DNA of 64,000 nucleotides from the NCBI GenBank assembly GCA_947476465.1, contig CANJQN010000002.1, positions 124,001-188,000 of the forward strand. The letters are read 5' to 3'. The notes beneath the pieces are model-generated. The model had not been told where the DNA came from and made no database searches. It saw only the letters and a list, made by a program, of their open reading frames with translations. Made by a program: the position numbers and the translations under genes. Origin of the DNA: Comamonadaceae bacterium (GTDB taxonomy: Bacteria; Pseudomonadota; Gammaproteobacteria; Burkholderiales; Burkholderiaceae_C). This document shows, piece by piece, positions 28,817-37,533 of the stretch (positions are counted from its first letter, which is position 1; every line of letters starts with the position of its first letter).

Positions 28817-29980
28817 ATGATTCCTCGCGACATCGCGCCACTCGCCGCCGAACTGGCGCGCCAATATCCAGTCTTGACGCTGACCGGTCCGCGCCAGAGT
28901 GGCAAAACCACGCTGTGCCGCAGCCTCTTTCCCGACAAGCCCTACGTCACGCTGGAAGACCCAGACACCCGGCGTTTCGCGCAGGAAGATCCGCGCGGCT
29001 TCCTCAAGGGCATCGAAGGCGGCGCCATCGTCGATGAGATCCAGCGCGCGCCGCAGATACCCTCGTACCTTCAGGCCATGGTCGATGCCGACCCGACGCC
29101 GGGGCGATTCATCTTGACGGGCAGCCAGCAGTTTGAACTCATGTCCCAGGTGAGCCAATCACTGGCAGGCCGTACTGCCGTGTTGCGACTGCTGCCGTTC
29201 TCCCTCGCCGAAGTGGCCCGCTTGCATCCGATACCGCCGCTGGCGCAAACACTGCTCACGGGCTTTTACCCCCGAATTCACGACCGAGGGCTCGATCCGT
29301 CGCAGGCGCTCGGCGATTACTTCACGACCTACGTAGAACGCGACCTGCGCCAGTTGGCCGCCGTTCATGACCTCCAACGCTTCGAACGGTTCGTGCGACT
29401 GTGCGCCGGGCGCGTCGGGCAACTCGTGAACCTCACGAGCCTGGGCAACGATGCGGGCGTTTCGCACGCCACCGCACGGGCGTGGCTCGATCTGCTCCAG
29501 ACCAGCTACATCGTTCATGTGTTGCCGCCGTGGTTCACCAACACGTCCAAGCGGCTCGTCAAGAGCCCCAAGCTTTATTTTTACGACGTGGGTCTGGCCT
29601 GCTGGTTGCTGGGCTTGCGCAGCGCTGAACAAGTGGCGCGCGACCCGCTGTTTGGCAGCCTGTTCGAAAACCTGGTGATCATGGAGGCCCTCAAGGCCAG
29701 GTTCAACCAAGGCGAATCGGCGCAGATGTATTTCTTCCGCGATGCGACTGGAAACGAGGTCGATCTGCTGATGCCCTCGGGAAGGAAGCTGCGTGCCGTG
29801 GAGATCAAGGCTGGCGCGACCGTCAACGCCGATTACTTTCGCGGCCTTCGCAGTTTCGCGGCCGCTTTCCCCGATGCACTGGAAGGCGGCAGCGTCGTCT
29901 ATGGCGGCGACAGCGACCAAGCGCGAAGTGACTGGCCTGTGATCGGCTGGCAACGCCTGCAGCATCCGCCTGTGCGGTGA
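28817..29980 (+). CDS. AAA_14/DUF4143 ATPase
   Basis: A 387-aa protein of the widespread AAA_14 + DUF4143 family. Walker A is TGPRQSGKTT (residues 22-31) and a Walker B-like AIVDEIQRAP follows. ILTGSQQFELM is the sensor region. The C-terminal DUF4143 part holds NEVDLLMPSGRKLRAVEIKAG, which resembles a PD-(D/E)xK nuclease core (D, then E-I-K). The family's role is unsettled; it behaves like a mobile accessory ATPase. It is a single gene with its own AT-rich leader. Confidence 0.9.
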   Translation: MIPRDIAPLAAELARQYPVLTLTGPRQSGKTTLCRSLFPDKPYVTLEDPDTRRFAQEDPRGFLKGIEGGAIVDEIQRAPQIPSYLQAMVDADPTPGRFILTGSQQFELMSQVSQSLAGRTAVLRLLPFSLAEVARLHPIPPLAQTLLTGFYPRIHDRGLDPSQALGDYFTTYVERDLRQLAAVHDLQRFERFVRLCAGRVGQLVNLTSLGNDAGVSHATARAWLDLLQTSYIVHVLPPWFTNTSKRLVKSPKLYFYDVGLACWLLGLRSAEQVARDPLFGSLFENLVIMEALKARFNQGESAQMYFFRDATGNEVDLLMPSGRKLRAVEIKAGATVNADYFRGLRSFAAAFPDALEGGSVVYGGDSDQARSDWPVIGWQRLQHPPVR

Positions 29981-30015
29981 TCGGGATCGGTCGTGGCGGC
30001 GCGCAGCGCCCAAGA

Positions 30016-31218
30016 TCACCGGGCTGCATCCTTTGGCTTAGAGGCCGGCCGCGGCAGCGTGACCGTGAAGCAGGCGCCCGGCCCGCCCGGGTTGTCCTCG
30101 CAGCGCACCGTGCCGCCATGCCGTTGCACGATCGACCTGACCAGCGCCAGACCCAGGCCCACGCCGCCTGAGCGTTCGCTGGCGCCGGGCAGGCGGTAGA
30201 AGGGCTCGAAGATGCGCTCGCGCTGCGCGGCCGGCACGCCCGGGCCGTGGTCGCACACGCGCAGCTGCGCGCCACCGCCGGCCAGGGCCAGCACCTCCAC
30301 CCGGACCTCGCCCGTGCTGTAGCGGCGGGCGTTTTCCAGCAGGTTGCGCACCACCCGGCGCAGCAGGCGGGGCACGCCCTCGATCACCACCGCGTGCTCG
30401 CGCTCGCTGGCCACCAGCTCGGCGTCGGCGGCGGCGCACTCCTCGGCGGCCAGGCCGGTGAGGTCGACCGGTTCGACGGCGCCGATGTCCGCGCTGGGCG
30501 TATTCAGCCGGCTGGCCAGCAGGATCTCCTCGACCAGCTGGTCGAGCTCGGCGATGTTGCGGTTGATCTCGGTGCGCGCCTGGGCGGCGTCGGCGCCAGC
30601 GCCGGACAACTCCAGCGCCATGCGGATGCGCGTCAGCGGCGAGCGCAGCTCGTGCGAGGCGTTGGCCAGCAGGGCCTTGTGGCTGTTGACCAGTTGCTCG
30701 ACGCGCGCCGCGGCGTGGTTAAAGCGGCTGGCCAGAAAGGCCGCCTCGTCGTTGCCGGATGCGTCGACCCGCGCCGACAGGTCGCCGTCGCCCCAACGCT
30801 CGACGCCCGCGCGCAACGCGTCCAGCCGGCGTGTGAGGCGGCGGATGATGGGGTAGCTGCCCAGGGCCACGGCCAGGGCAGCGATGCCCAGCATCCACAG
30901 CAGGCCGTTGGAGCCGCGCACCCAGGGCCGCGACGGCGGCCCGCTCGATGGGCCGTGCTGGCGCGGCGGCAGCTGCACGATCAGCGTGCTGCCGTCCTTC
31001 ATGGTGATCGGAAACTCAACGCCCTGGCCCGGCACGAACTCGGGCCGTCCGCGCATCTGGCCCAGTACCGCACCATCTTCGCTGCGCACGATCACCTCGC
31101 GCATCGGCCGCTCGTCGGCATTGAGCCGCCACAGCCACCCGAAGGCCAACGTGATCACGGCCACCGCCGCGATCACGGCCAGCCAGATGCGCAGGTACAG
31201 GGGAAAGGAGCGCATCAC
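30016..31218 (-). CDS. OmpR-type two-component sensor histidine kinase
   Basis: A 400-aa inner-membrane kinase. Helices at about residues 8-30 and 106-126 flank a short periplasmic domain (about 75 aa, Pro-rich). A HAMP linker leads to HisKA with NASHELRSPLTR (phospho-acceptor His) and an HATPase domain with NLLENARRYS, DHGPGVP and GGVGLGLALV. The cognate regulator is the next gene on this strand. The small periplasmic domain and the NASHELRSPL motif resemble envelope-stress kinases such as CpxA/RstB, but the signal is unknown. Confidence 0.92.
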   Translation of the reverse strand: MMRSFPLYLRIWLAVIAAVAVITLAFGWLWRLNADERPMREVIVRSEDGAVLGQMRGRPEFVPGQGVEFPITMKDGSTLIVQLPPRQHGPSSGPPSRPWVRGSNGLLWMLGIAALAVALGSYPIIRRLTRRLDALRAGVERWGDGDLSARVDASGNDEAAFLASRFNHAAARVEQLVNSHKALLANASHELRSPLTRIRMALELSGAGADAAQARTEINRNIAELDQLVEEILLASRLNTPSADIGAVEPVDLTGLAAEECAAADAELVASEREHAVVIEGVPRLLRRVVRNLLENARRYSTGEVRVEVLALAGGGAQLRVCDHGPGVPAAQRERIFEPFYRLPGASERSGGVGLGLALVRSIVQRHGGTVRCEDNPGGPGACFTVTLPRPASKPKDAAR

Positions 31219-31250
31219 CCGCGGCGCGCGAAAGAAGTGTCCGGCTCAGC

Positions 31251-31338
31251 GGCCACCGCGGAACCGGCTTTGCCGGGCCGCGGGTGGCGCCCCCTTGAGG
31301 GGGCGGTGGCTACACGAAGTGAGCCGCTTCGGGGGAGG
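31251..31338. repeat. Comamonadaceae-type interspersed repeat, inverted copy 3
   Basis: The reverse complement of the 25910-25986 unit (GGAACCGGCTTTGCCGGGCC, then GGCGCCCCCTTGAGGGGGCG). It lies between the sensor kinase and its response regulator, so the two genes are about 130 bases apart rather than overlapping. Confidence 0.85.
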
Positions 31339-31347
31339 GCTTTCATT

Positions 31348-32061
31348 TCAGTCCTGCTGCTTGGCGAACACATAGCCCACGCCGCGCACCGTGAGAATGC
31401 GCCGCGGGTTCTTGCCGTCCTGTTCGATGGCGGCGCGGATGCGGCCCATGTGCACGTCGATCGAGCGGTCGAAGGCTTCGAGCTCGCGCCCGCGCACGGC
31501 TTCCATGATCTGGTCACGCGTGAGCACACGGCCGGCGCGCTCGGCCAGCGCCACCAGCAGGTCGAACTGGTGCGACGTGAGCTCACAAGGGCGTCCGGCA
31601 ACGGTGACGGTGCGGCCGTCGCGGTCGATCTCCAGCGAGCCAAAGCGCATCAGCCGCGCGATGGGCGCAGCGCCCTCGCCGCGGCGGCGCAAGATGGCGC
31701 GGATGCGCGCCAGCAGCTCGCGCGGCTCGAAGGGCTTGGGCAGGTAGTCGTCGGCGCCCATCTCCAGGCCGATGATCCGGTCCATCGGGTCGCCCTTTCC
31801 GGTGAGCATCAGCACCGGCAGGCGGGCCACGTCGGAGGGCAGGGCCCGCAATCGGCGGCACACCTCGAGCCCGTCGATGTCGGGCAGCATCAGGTCGAGG
31901 ATGACCAGCTGCGGCCCGCCTGACGGCGGCGGCGCCTCCAGAAGGGCCAGGCCCGACAGGCCGTCGGCTGCGTGGGTGACGGTGAACCCGGAGCGTTCCA
32001 GGTACTCGCCCACCATCTGCGCCAGGCGGGCGTCGTCGTCGATCATCAGAAGCTGGGGCAT
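31348..32061 (-). CDS. OmpR-family response regulator
   Basis: A 237-aa transcription factor. The receiver domain has the acidic pair D8-D10, phospho-acceptor D56 (VILDLMLPDIDG), Thr in LMLTGKGDP and the conserved Lys in PKPFEPREL. The C-terminal winged helix contains RAGRVLTRDQIMEAVRG and RSIDVHMGRIRAAIEQDGKNPRRILTVRGVGYVF. It is upstream of and on the same strand as its kinase, separated by a repeat copy. RstA/CpxR-type paralogues are the nearest resemblance. Confidence 0.93.
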   Translation of the reverse strand: MPQLLMIDDDARLAQMVGEYLERSGFTVTHAADGLSGLALLEAPPPSGGPQLVILDLMLPDIDGLEVCRRLRALPSDVARLPVLMLTGKGDPMDRIIGLEMGADDYLPKPFEPRELLARIRAILRRRGEGAAPIARLMRFGSLEIDRDGRTVTVAGRPCELTSHQFDLLVALAERAGRVLTRDQIMEAVRGRELEAFDRSIDVHMGRIRAAIEQDGKNPRRILTVRGVGYVFAKQQD

Positions 32062-32158
32062 GAGCGCATGGTACTGAAAGGCATAGTGAGCATGCTGCGG
32101 GGGCGCGGCGCTGGGGGCTTGTCGCGGCGGTAAAGATAGGTAAATCGGCGGCCGCCTG

Positions 32159-32217
32159 GGCCCCCGCCTTCGCGGGGGCGACGGGAAGGTTCGTCATTCC
32201 CGCGAAGGCGGGAATCC
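32159..32217. repeat. Pair of REP palindromes next to ampG
   Basis: Two copies of the CCCGCNTTCGCGGG family: CCCCCGCCTTCGCGGGGGCG at about 32161-32180 and ATTCCCGCGAAGGCGGGAAT at 32196-32215. The second overlaps the last codons and stop of the ampG-like gene. Confidence 0.85.
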
Positions 32218-33570
32218 AGGCGCGACGCGCGTCGAACTCGCGATGGCCGTCACCCGCGCCGCCAGCGCCACCAGCAGCAGCACCGGCGCACCCAGCAGCG
32301 CGGTGGCGGTGAAGAAGGTCTCATACCCGTAGGCATCTACGAAGCGCCCCGAAAACCCGGCGATCCACTTGGGCAGCAGCAGCATGAGCGAGCTGAACAG
32401 TGCGTACTGCGTGGCCGAGTAGCTCACGTTGGTCAGGCCGGAGAGGTAAGCGATGAAAGCCGCGGTGGCGATGCCCGAGGCCAGGTTGTCGGCCGAGATC
32501 ACGAAGATGAGCGCCTGCACGTTGTGCCCGCGTGTGGCCAGCCAGGCGAACATCAGGTTGGTGACGGCGCTGAGCAGCGCGCCCAGCATCAGCACCCGCA
32601 TCACCCCCAGGCGCAGCGCCAGCACGCCGCCCACGAAGGTGCCCACCAGCGTCATGACCACGCCATACAGCTTGGTGACGGCCGCCACTTCGTCCTTGGT
32701 GTAGCCCATGTCCACGTAGAACGGGTTGGCCATGATGCCCATCACCACGTCGCTGATGCGATAGACGGCGATCAGCGACAGCAGCAGGGCGGCCTGCCAG
32801 CGGTAGCGGCGGATGAAGTCGGCCACGGGTTCTACCACTGCTTCGCGCAGCCAGGCGGCCGCGTTGCGCGCAGGCGGCAGGATGCGGTGCAGCGGTTCGG
32901 GCGACAGCAAAACAGTGAGCAGGCCCACGGCCATCGATGCGGCCATCACCAGGTAGGCCGCCCGCCACGCGCCGTGCTGATAGACCTCGGCCCCGGCCAC
33001 CTCGGCCCGCGCGGCCACCCACAGCACGCCGGCGCCGGCCCAGATCATGGCCAGGCGGTAACCGGTCTGGTAGGCGGCCGCCAATGCCGCCTGGCGCTGC
33101 GTGTCGGCCGATTCGATGCGAAAGGCGTCCAGGGCGATGTCTTGCGTGGCCGAGCCGAAGGCCACCACCAGCGCGCACAGCACCACGGTCTGCAGCTGCA
33201 GGCGCGGATCGGTCAGGGCCATGCCGATCAGGCCGCCGGAGATCACCACCTGCGAAAGCAAAAGCCAGGCGCGGCGACGGCCGAACCAGCGGGTGAGAAA
33301 GGGCAGGGGCATGCGGTCGACCAGTGGCGCCCAGGCCCACTTGAAGCCGTAGGCCAGGCCCACCCAGGACAGGTAGCCGATGGTGGTGCGGTCGATGCCG
33401 GCCTCACGCAGGCGAAAGCTCAGCGTGCCCAGCACCAGCAGCAGCGGCAGCCCGGCGGAAAAGCCCAGCAGCAGCATGCGCGCGGTGGCGGGCTCGAGGT
33501 AGACGCGCAGGGCGTCTACCCATCCGTTGAACCGTCCGATGGTGGGCGGAGTAGTGGCGTTATCTGACAT
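32194..33570 (-). CDS. ampG: AmpG-family muropeptide MFS transporter
   Basis: A 458-aa permease likely importing GlcNAc-anhydroMurNAc peptides for cell-wall recycling. About twelve to fourteen helices are predicted. LLLGFSAGLPLLLVLGTLSFRLREAGI is typical of AmpG, as are KWAWAPLVDRMPLPFLTRWFGRRRAW and GSATQDIALDAFRIE. The last residues (VAPGFPPSRE) and the stop are encoded by a REP palindrome, so the native C-terminus has been replaced or extended. The start is only 31 bases from the divergent M48 protease gene. Confidence 0.9.
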   Translation of the reverse strand: MSDNATTPPTIGRFNGWVDALRVYLEPATARMLLLGFSAGLPLLLVLGTLSFRLREAGIDRTTIGYLSWVGLAYGFKWAWAPLVDRMPLPFLTRWFGRRRAWLLLSQVVISGGLIGMALTDPRLQLQTVVLCALVVAFGSATQDIALDAFRIESADTQRQAALAAAYQTGYRLAMIWAGAGVLWVAARAEVAGAEVYQHGAWRAAYLVMAASMAVGLLTVLLSPEPLHRILPPARNAAAWLREAVVEPVADFIRRYRWQAALLLSLIAVYRISDVVMGIMANPFYVDMGYTKDEVAAVTKLYGVVMTLVGTFVGGVLALRLGVMRVLMLGALLSAVTNLMFAWLATRGHNVQALIFVISADNLASGIATAAFIAYLSGLTNVSYSATQYALFSSLMLLLPKWIAGFSGRFVDAYGYETFFTATALLGAPVLLLVALAARVTAIASSTRVAPGFPPSRE

Positions 33571-33601
33571 GGGGACTTGCGTGGCTCATTATCATGGGCC
33601 C

Positions 33602-34573
33602 ATGTGCCAGCACTGCTACGCCGCCGCCAACCGTGACCCCGGCCTCGCCTCGGGCGAGCCCACGGGTGCCACCTCGATCCAACCCTCGGGCCGGGCTTCA
33701 AGCAAGTCGCCCTGGTCGGCGCGGCGCGCCTTCCTGCTGGCGGCCGGCGCCGCTGCCGCATCGCCGGTGCTGGCCCAGGTGCAGGTCGATGCGCAGCCTT
33801 CACGGTTTCGCAGCCTGGTGCCCGCCGACGAGATCGAGTCTGCCGGCGGCAAGGAATACGCCCAGGTGCTGGCCCAGGCGCGGCAAAAGGGCGCGCTCGC
33901 ACCCGAAGGCCATCCGCAGCTGCGGCGCATCCGCGCCATTGCCGCCAGCCTGATCCCGCACAGCGCGCAGTGGAACGACCGGGCCCGCACCTGGCGCTGG
34001 GAGGTCAACCTGATCGGCAGCAAGCAGATCAACGCGTTTTGCATGCCCGGCGGCAAGATCGCGGTATTCACCGGCATCCTCGATCAGCTGGCCTTGACCG
34101 ACGACGAGGTCGGCATGGTGATGGGCCACGAGATTGCCCATGCCCTGCGCGAACACGCCCGCGCCCGCATCGCCAAGAGCCAGGGCACCGGCATCGGCCT
34201 GTCGGTGCTGGCCCAGGTGTTGGGCCTGGGCCAGCTGGGCGACGTGGCGGCCAGCATCGGCACCCAACTGCTCACCCTGCGCTTCAGCCGCGACGACGAG
34301 ATCGACGCCGACCTGGTCGGCCTGGAGCTGGCGGCCCGTTCGGGCTTTCGGCCCGAGGCGTCGGTGAGCCTGTGGGAAAAGATGGGCCGCGCTTCGGGCG
34401 ACAGTAACGGGCCGGGCTTTCTGTCGACCCACCCCAGCGGCCCCGACCGCCTGACCCGCCTGCGCGAGAACGTACCGCGTGTGCGCAGCCTGTACGAGCG
34501 TGCGGTGGCCAGCGGCGACGCCGCGGCAGCCCCTGCGGCGCCCGCCACGGGCGGCATCCCGATTCTGCGCTAG
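33602..34573 (+). CDS. Periplasmic M48-family zinc metalloprotease
   Basis: A 323-aa protease of the BepA/LoiP type that degrades misfolded envelope proteins. The zinc motif HEIAH is at residues 176-180, and the third ligand Glu is in DDEIDADLVGLELAARSGF. The twin-arginine leader is atypical: ARRAFLLAAGAAAASPVLAQ at about residues 40-59, preceded by a 40-residue extension that starts MCQHC. The start at 33602 is the first good ATG after the divergent ampG gene; a start closer to the RR motif is possible. The C-terminus is Ala/Pro-rich. Confidence 0.88.
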   Translation: MCQHCYAAANRDPGLASGEPTGATSIQPSGRASSKSPWSARRAFLLAAGAAAASPVLAQVQVDAQPSRFRSLVPADEIESAGGKEYAQVLAQARQKGALAPEGHPQLRRIRAIAASLIPHSAQWNDRARTWRWEVNLIGSKQINAFCMPGGKIAVFTGILDQLALTDDEVGMVMGHEIAHALREHARARIAKSQGTGIGLSVLAQVLGLGQLGDVAASIGTQLLTLRFSRDDEIDADLVGLELAARSGFRPEASVSLWEKMGRASGDSNGPGFLSTHPSGPDRLTRLRENVPRVRSLYERAVASGDAAAAPAAPATGGIPILR

Positions 34574-34586
34574 CCGCCACGCGGGC

Positions 34587-35225
34587 TCAGGTGCCGCCCA
34601 CGAAGGGATTGCTGCGCCGCTCGCGCCCAAACGTGCTCTCCGGCCCGTGCCCCGGAATGAACACCGTGTCATCGCCCATGGGCCACAGCCGCTGGACGAT
34701 GCTGTTGATCAGCGTGTCGTGATCGCCCTGCGGAAAATCAGTGCGGCCGATGCTGCCCGCAAACAGCACGTCGCCCACGAAGGCGCGTTTGATCTCCGGC
34801 GAATAAAACACCACGTGTCCCGGCGTATGCCCCGGGCAATGGCGCACGTTCAGCGTATGGCCGGCCAGTTGCACCGTTTCGCCATCGTGCAGCCAGCGCG
34901 TCGGCGTGAACGGCTCGGCCTCGGGGAAGCCGTATTGAACGCTCTGCACCGGCAGGGCGTCGATCCAGAACTGGTCGCCCGGGTGCGGCCCAATGATCGG
35001 AATGCCCAGTTGCCGCGCCAGCGCCCCGGTGCCCGAGGCATGGTCGAGGTGGCCGTGCGTCAGCCAGATCTGCTCGAGCTTGAGCCCCAGGCGCTGCACC
35101 TGCGCCAGCAGCAGGTCGAGGTCGCCGCCCGGGTCGATCACGGCGGCTTTGAGCGTGTCTTCGTCCCAGACCAGGGAGCAGTTTTGGGCGAAGGGGGTGA
35201 CGGGGACGGTGAGGTAGCGGAGCAT
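34587..35225 (-). CDS. MBL-fold hydrolase, GloB/YcbL-like
   Basis: A 212-aa glyoxalase II-related thiolesterase. The metal motif is LTHGHLDHASG, and further ligands lie in HCPGHTPGHVVF, FVGDVLFAGSIGRTDFP and FIPGHGPEST. It matches the short (about 210 aa) YcbL branch and lacks the extra C-terminal domain of true GloB. The ATG at 35225 (MLRYLTVPVTPF) is the family start; an in-frame ATG at 35378 adds residues with no homology feel. It lies convergent with the M48 gene, 13 bases from its stop. Confidence 0.88.
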   Translation of the reverse strand: MLRYLTVPVTPFAQNCSLVWDEDTLKAAVIDPGGDLDLLLAQVQRLGLKLEQIWLTHGHLDHASGTGALARQLGIPIIGPHPGDQFWIDALPVQSVQYGFPEAEPFTPTRWLHDGETVQLAGHTLNVRHCPGHTPGHVVFYSPEIKRAFVGDVLFAGSIGRTDFPQGDHDTLINSIVQRLWPMGDDTVFIPGHGPESTFGRERRSNPFVGGT

Positions 35226-35322
35226 CTGGCGATTGTCGCGCGGGTTGTGGCGAACAAGAATGCTTTGTGGCCGGACGAGCAAGCCATGCGGATGACATGA
35301 CCTGAAGTTGAGGACTGAACAC

Positions 35323-35982
35323 TCAGCCCACTGCCTTACCGAAGCGCACCTGTTCGGCCAATCCCATGCAATCGTCAAAGGATCGTTCGTACGCGAGGCG
35401 ATCGATCTTTTCGAATTCCGTCCGGGTCAAGTCGCGATAGTCGTGAAGTCGCTTCAAGAACGCCTGCGAGTGCTGGGGGAAGAACGGCCGAGCCAACTTT
35501 ATGGCCTCAGGCTCCAGCTCCGCCACTGCGCACAGGTCGAACAGGTCCCTGGCCTTGGCCAGGTGGCCGCGATAGTGCATTTTCTTGGCGATGATCTCGG
35601 CGCAGGATTCCACGCGGAAGCGGCGTCCAAGGTATTGAGCGTTTTCCCACGCAGCATCGGTCAAGGGCGTGCCCACCACGATGTCGATCTCTCCGCTGGG
35701 CAGAAGTAACTTCAAATGTTCGGCAGCCTCGTGATACTGGGTGGTCAAGGCTTCGGCGGCCTCTGTCAAGCGCGGAGAGAAGTGGCCCAGGTACTGCGGA
35801 TCCGGGACGAACAGGTCAATGTCCTTGCTGTGCCGGTGGTTCAGCCGCAGCATGAGAACAGTGCCGCCCCCGAAGCTCCAGACGGGGTCGCGGACGACGC
35901 GCTCCAGGTGATCGGTCAGCGTCAATGCTTGCGCAAGCAGTTCCCGCCATGCACCCGGCCGCGTGAAATCCGCAGCCGTCAT
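35323..35982 (-). CDS. AbiEii/AbiGii-like nucleotidyltransferase toxin
   Basis: A 219-aa nucleotidyltransferase (NTase) fold protein. FGGGTVLMLRLNHRHSKDIDLFV (residues about 37-59) carries the GG-x9-DxD-type nucleotidyltransferase motif with the pair D54/D56. YLGRRFRVESCAEIIAKKMHYRG is typical of AbiEii-type toxins, which modify tRNA or use GTP. It overlaps the upstream regulator gene by four bases (ATGA), as in toxin-antitoxin pairs. Toxin identity rests on family resemblance and the pairing. Confidence 0.85.
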   Translation of the reverse strand: MTAADFTRPGAWRELLAQALTLTDHLERVVRDPVWSFGGGTVLMLRLNHRHSKDIDLFVPDPQYLGHFSPRLTEAAEALTTQYHEAAEHLKLLLPSGEIDIVVGTPLTDAAWENAQYLGRRFRVESCAEIIAKKMHYRGHLAKARDLFDLCAVAELEPEAIKLARPFFPQHSQAFLKRLHDYRDLTRTEFEKIDRLAYERSFDDCMGLAEQVRFGKAVG

Positions 35983-36476
35983 GACCAGATGCCTCTGGTG
36001 CAGCCCAGCACCGCCGCCAACTGCCGCATCCTTTGCCAGGTCGCTTTGGCGCTCACACCGTCTTCACGCTCCAGTTGCTTCGCGACGGCAGACAGCACGC
36101 CCACGGGGGCCTCGTCCAGGAGGGTGCGCAGTTGTGCAAGGTGGTCGGGTGGCACGAAGCCTCGGAGCAGCACGGAGCGAAGCGTCTCGGGCGGTAAGGG
36201 GTCACCGTAGCTGACGCTTGCCGTGCGTGCTGCGGTCGCCAAGGCGTCCGACGATGCGTCCTTCGACGAGCGCACGCCGGTAACGCCTAGCCCGTACCCG
36301 AGCGCGTTGGCGAGTTGCTCCGCATTGGTCAGGCTGAGGTTCGAGATCTTCCCGGTCTCAAGTTGGTTGATCGTTGCGCGCGACAGACCGACGAGCGCGG
36401 CCAGACGCTCTTGCGTGAGGCCCATTTCTCGGCGCTGGCGCTTCACGAAGGTTGCGAGCTCGTGGAGGATTGGCAT
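35979..36476 (-). CDS. Xre-family HTH antitoxin partner of the AbiEii-like protein
   Basis: A 165-aa protein with an N-terminal HTH (RQRREMGLTQERLAALVGLSRATINQLETGK) and a C-terminal extension of about 95 residues (DASSDALATAARTASVSYGDPLP onward) that probably contacts the toxin. It precedes and overlaps the AbiEii-like gene by four bases. Its own 5' flank (36480-36560) is distinctly AT-rich and would hold the autoregulated promoter. Together the two genes form a likely type IV or type II-like module. Confidence 0.85.
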   Translation of the reverse strand: MPILHELATFVKRQRREMGLTQERLAALVGLSRATINQLETGKISNLSLTNAEQLANALGYGLGVTGVRSSKDASSDALATAARTASVSYGDPLPPETLRSVLLRGFVPPDHLAQLRTLLDEAPVGVLSAVAKQLEREDGVSAKATWQRMRQLAAVLGCTRGIWS

Positions 36477-36561
36477 CGGCTACCAAACTACCCGGGGCCC
36501 GCTTGAAAGTCAAATTTAAATGTCATCACAGTGTCGAAAATAAGTGGCTTTTTGACTTCAT

Positions 36562-37449
36562 TCACCCAACTGCGCTGCGCGCCGGCCACAACACCGACCC
36601 CAACGCCACCACCATCAGCCCCATCGCCGCCCAGTCCTGCCAGCGCAGCACTTCGCCCAGCCACCACGCACCGCTGAACACGCCCACGATCGGGATCAGC
36701 ATGGTGCTCAGGGTCGAGGCCGTTGGCGGCAGGCTGCGCGCCAGGGTGAACCAAACGGCTTGCGTCAGCCCGAAAATCAGCACCGCGTTGTAGGCAATGG
36801 ACCCAGCGGCGCCGTGCCCAGCCGTGCCCCACTGATGCCGCTCGAACACGACCGCCAGCACCGTGCACACGACCATGGTCTGAACCGACATCCAAAATGC
36901 CAGGGTCAGCGTGTGCGCTTCAATGGTCGTGCGGCGCAGCATCTGTGTACCCAGCGCCCAGGTGGCGGCCGCCATCAGCATCAGGGCCACGCCCAGGGGA
37001 TGCCCCGCGAGCCCGGTGATTTCATGCCACAGCAACAGCGCGACGCCCACCGCCGCCGCGCTCACCCCCACCCAGCCGCGGCGGGCCAGCGGGGCCGCGT
37101 ACCAAAGCGCGCCGATCAGGGCCGAGAAGATCGGCATGGTGTAGCCCAGGATGGCGGCGCGCCCGCTGGGCAGTGAACGCATGGCCAGCACCAGGCACAC
37201 ATTCCAGATCACCAGGTTGAACATCCCCAGGCGGAAAGTCTCGGCCCAATGGTGCCGCGCGAGCCGAAACGGCACTTTCATCCACCACAGTACAGCCGCC
37301 AGCACCGGCAGGCCCAGCCACATCGAAACACTGCGAAAGCTCAGCGGCGGAAACTGCGTCACACCCAGCTTCACGATGGGCCAGTTCAGCCCCCACAGGA
37401 CCGTGATGAGGGCCAGCAGCGTTAACTGGGAGCGGTTCAGGGCATGCAT
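36562..37449 (-). CDS. EamA-family (DMT) permease
   Basis: A 295-aa ten-helix inner-membrane transporter. The first EamA repeat begins ALITVLWGLNWPIVKLGVTQFPPLSFRSVSMW and the second begins ATWALGTQMLRRTTIEAHTLTLAFW. The start at MHALNRSQLTLL (37449) gives the usual length. A longer frame runs antisense through pyrF and is not credible. The substrate is unknown. It is divergent from pyrF. Confidence 0.88.
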   Translation of the reverse strand: MHALNRSQLTLLALITVLWGLNWPIVKLGVTQFPPLSFRSVSMWLGLPVLAAVLWWMKVPFRLARHHWAETFRLGMFNLVIWNVCLVLAMRSLPSGRAAILGYTMPIFSALIGALWYAAPLARRGWVGVSAAAVGVALLLWHEITGLAGHPLGVALMLMAAATWALGTQMLRRTTIEAHTLTLAFWMSVQTMVVCTVLAVVFERHQWGTAGHGAAGSIAYNAVLIFGLTQAVWFTLARSLPPTASTLSTMLIPIVGVFSGAWWLGEVLRWQDWAAMGLMVVALGSVLWPARSAVG

Positions 37450-37533
37450 GAATCGACATTGTGAGGCCGGGCTCTTTGACCACCACAAGCGCATCGAACG
37501 CCGCTTGCCACGCGCTCCGTAGAATCGCCGACC

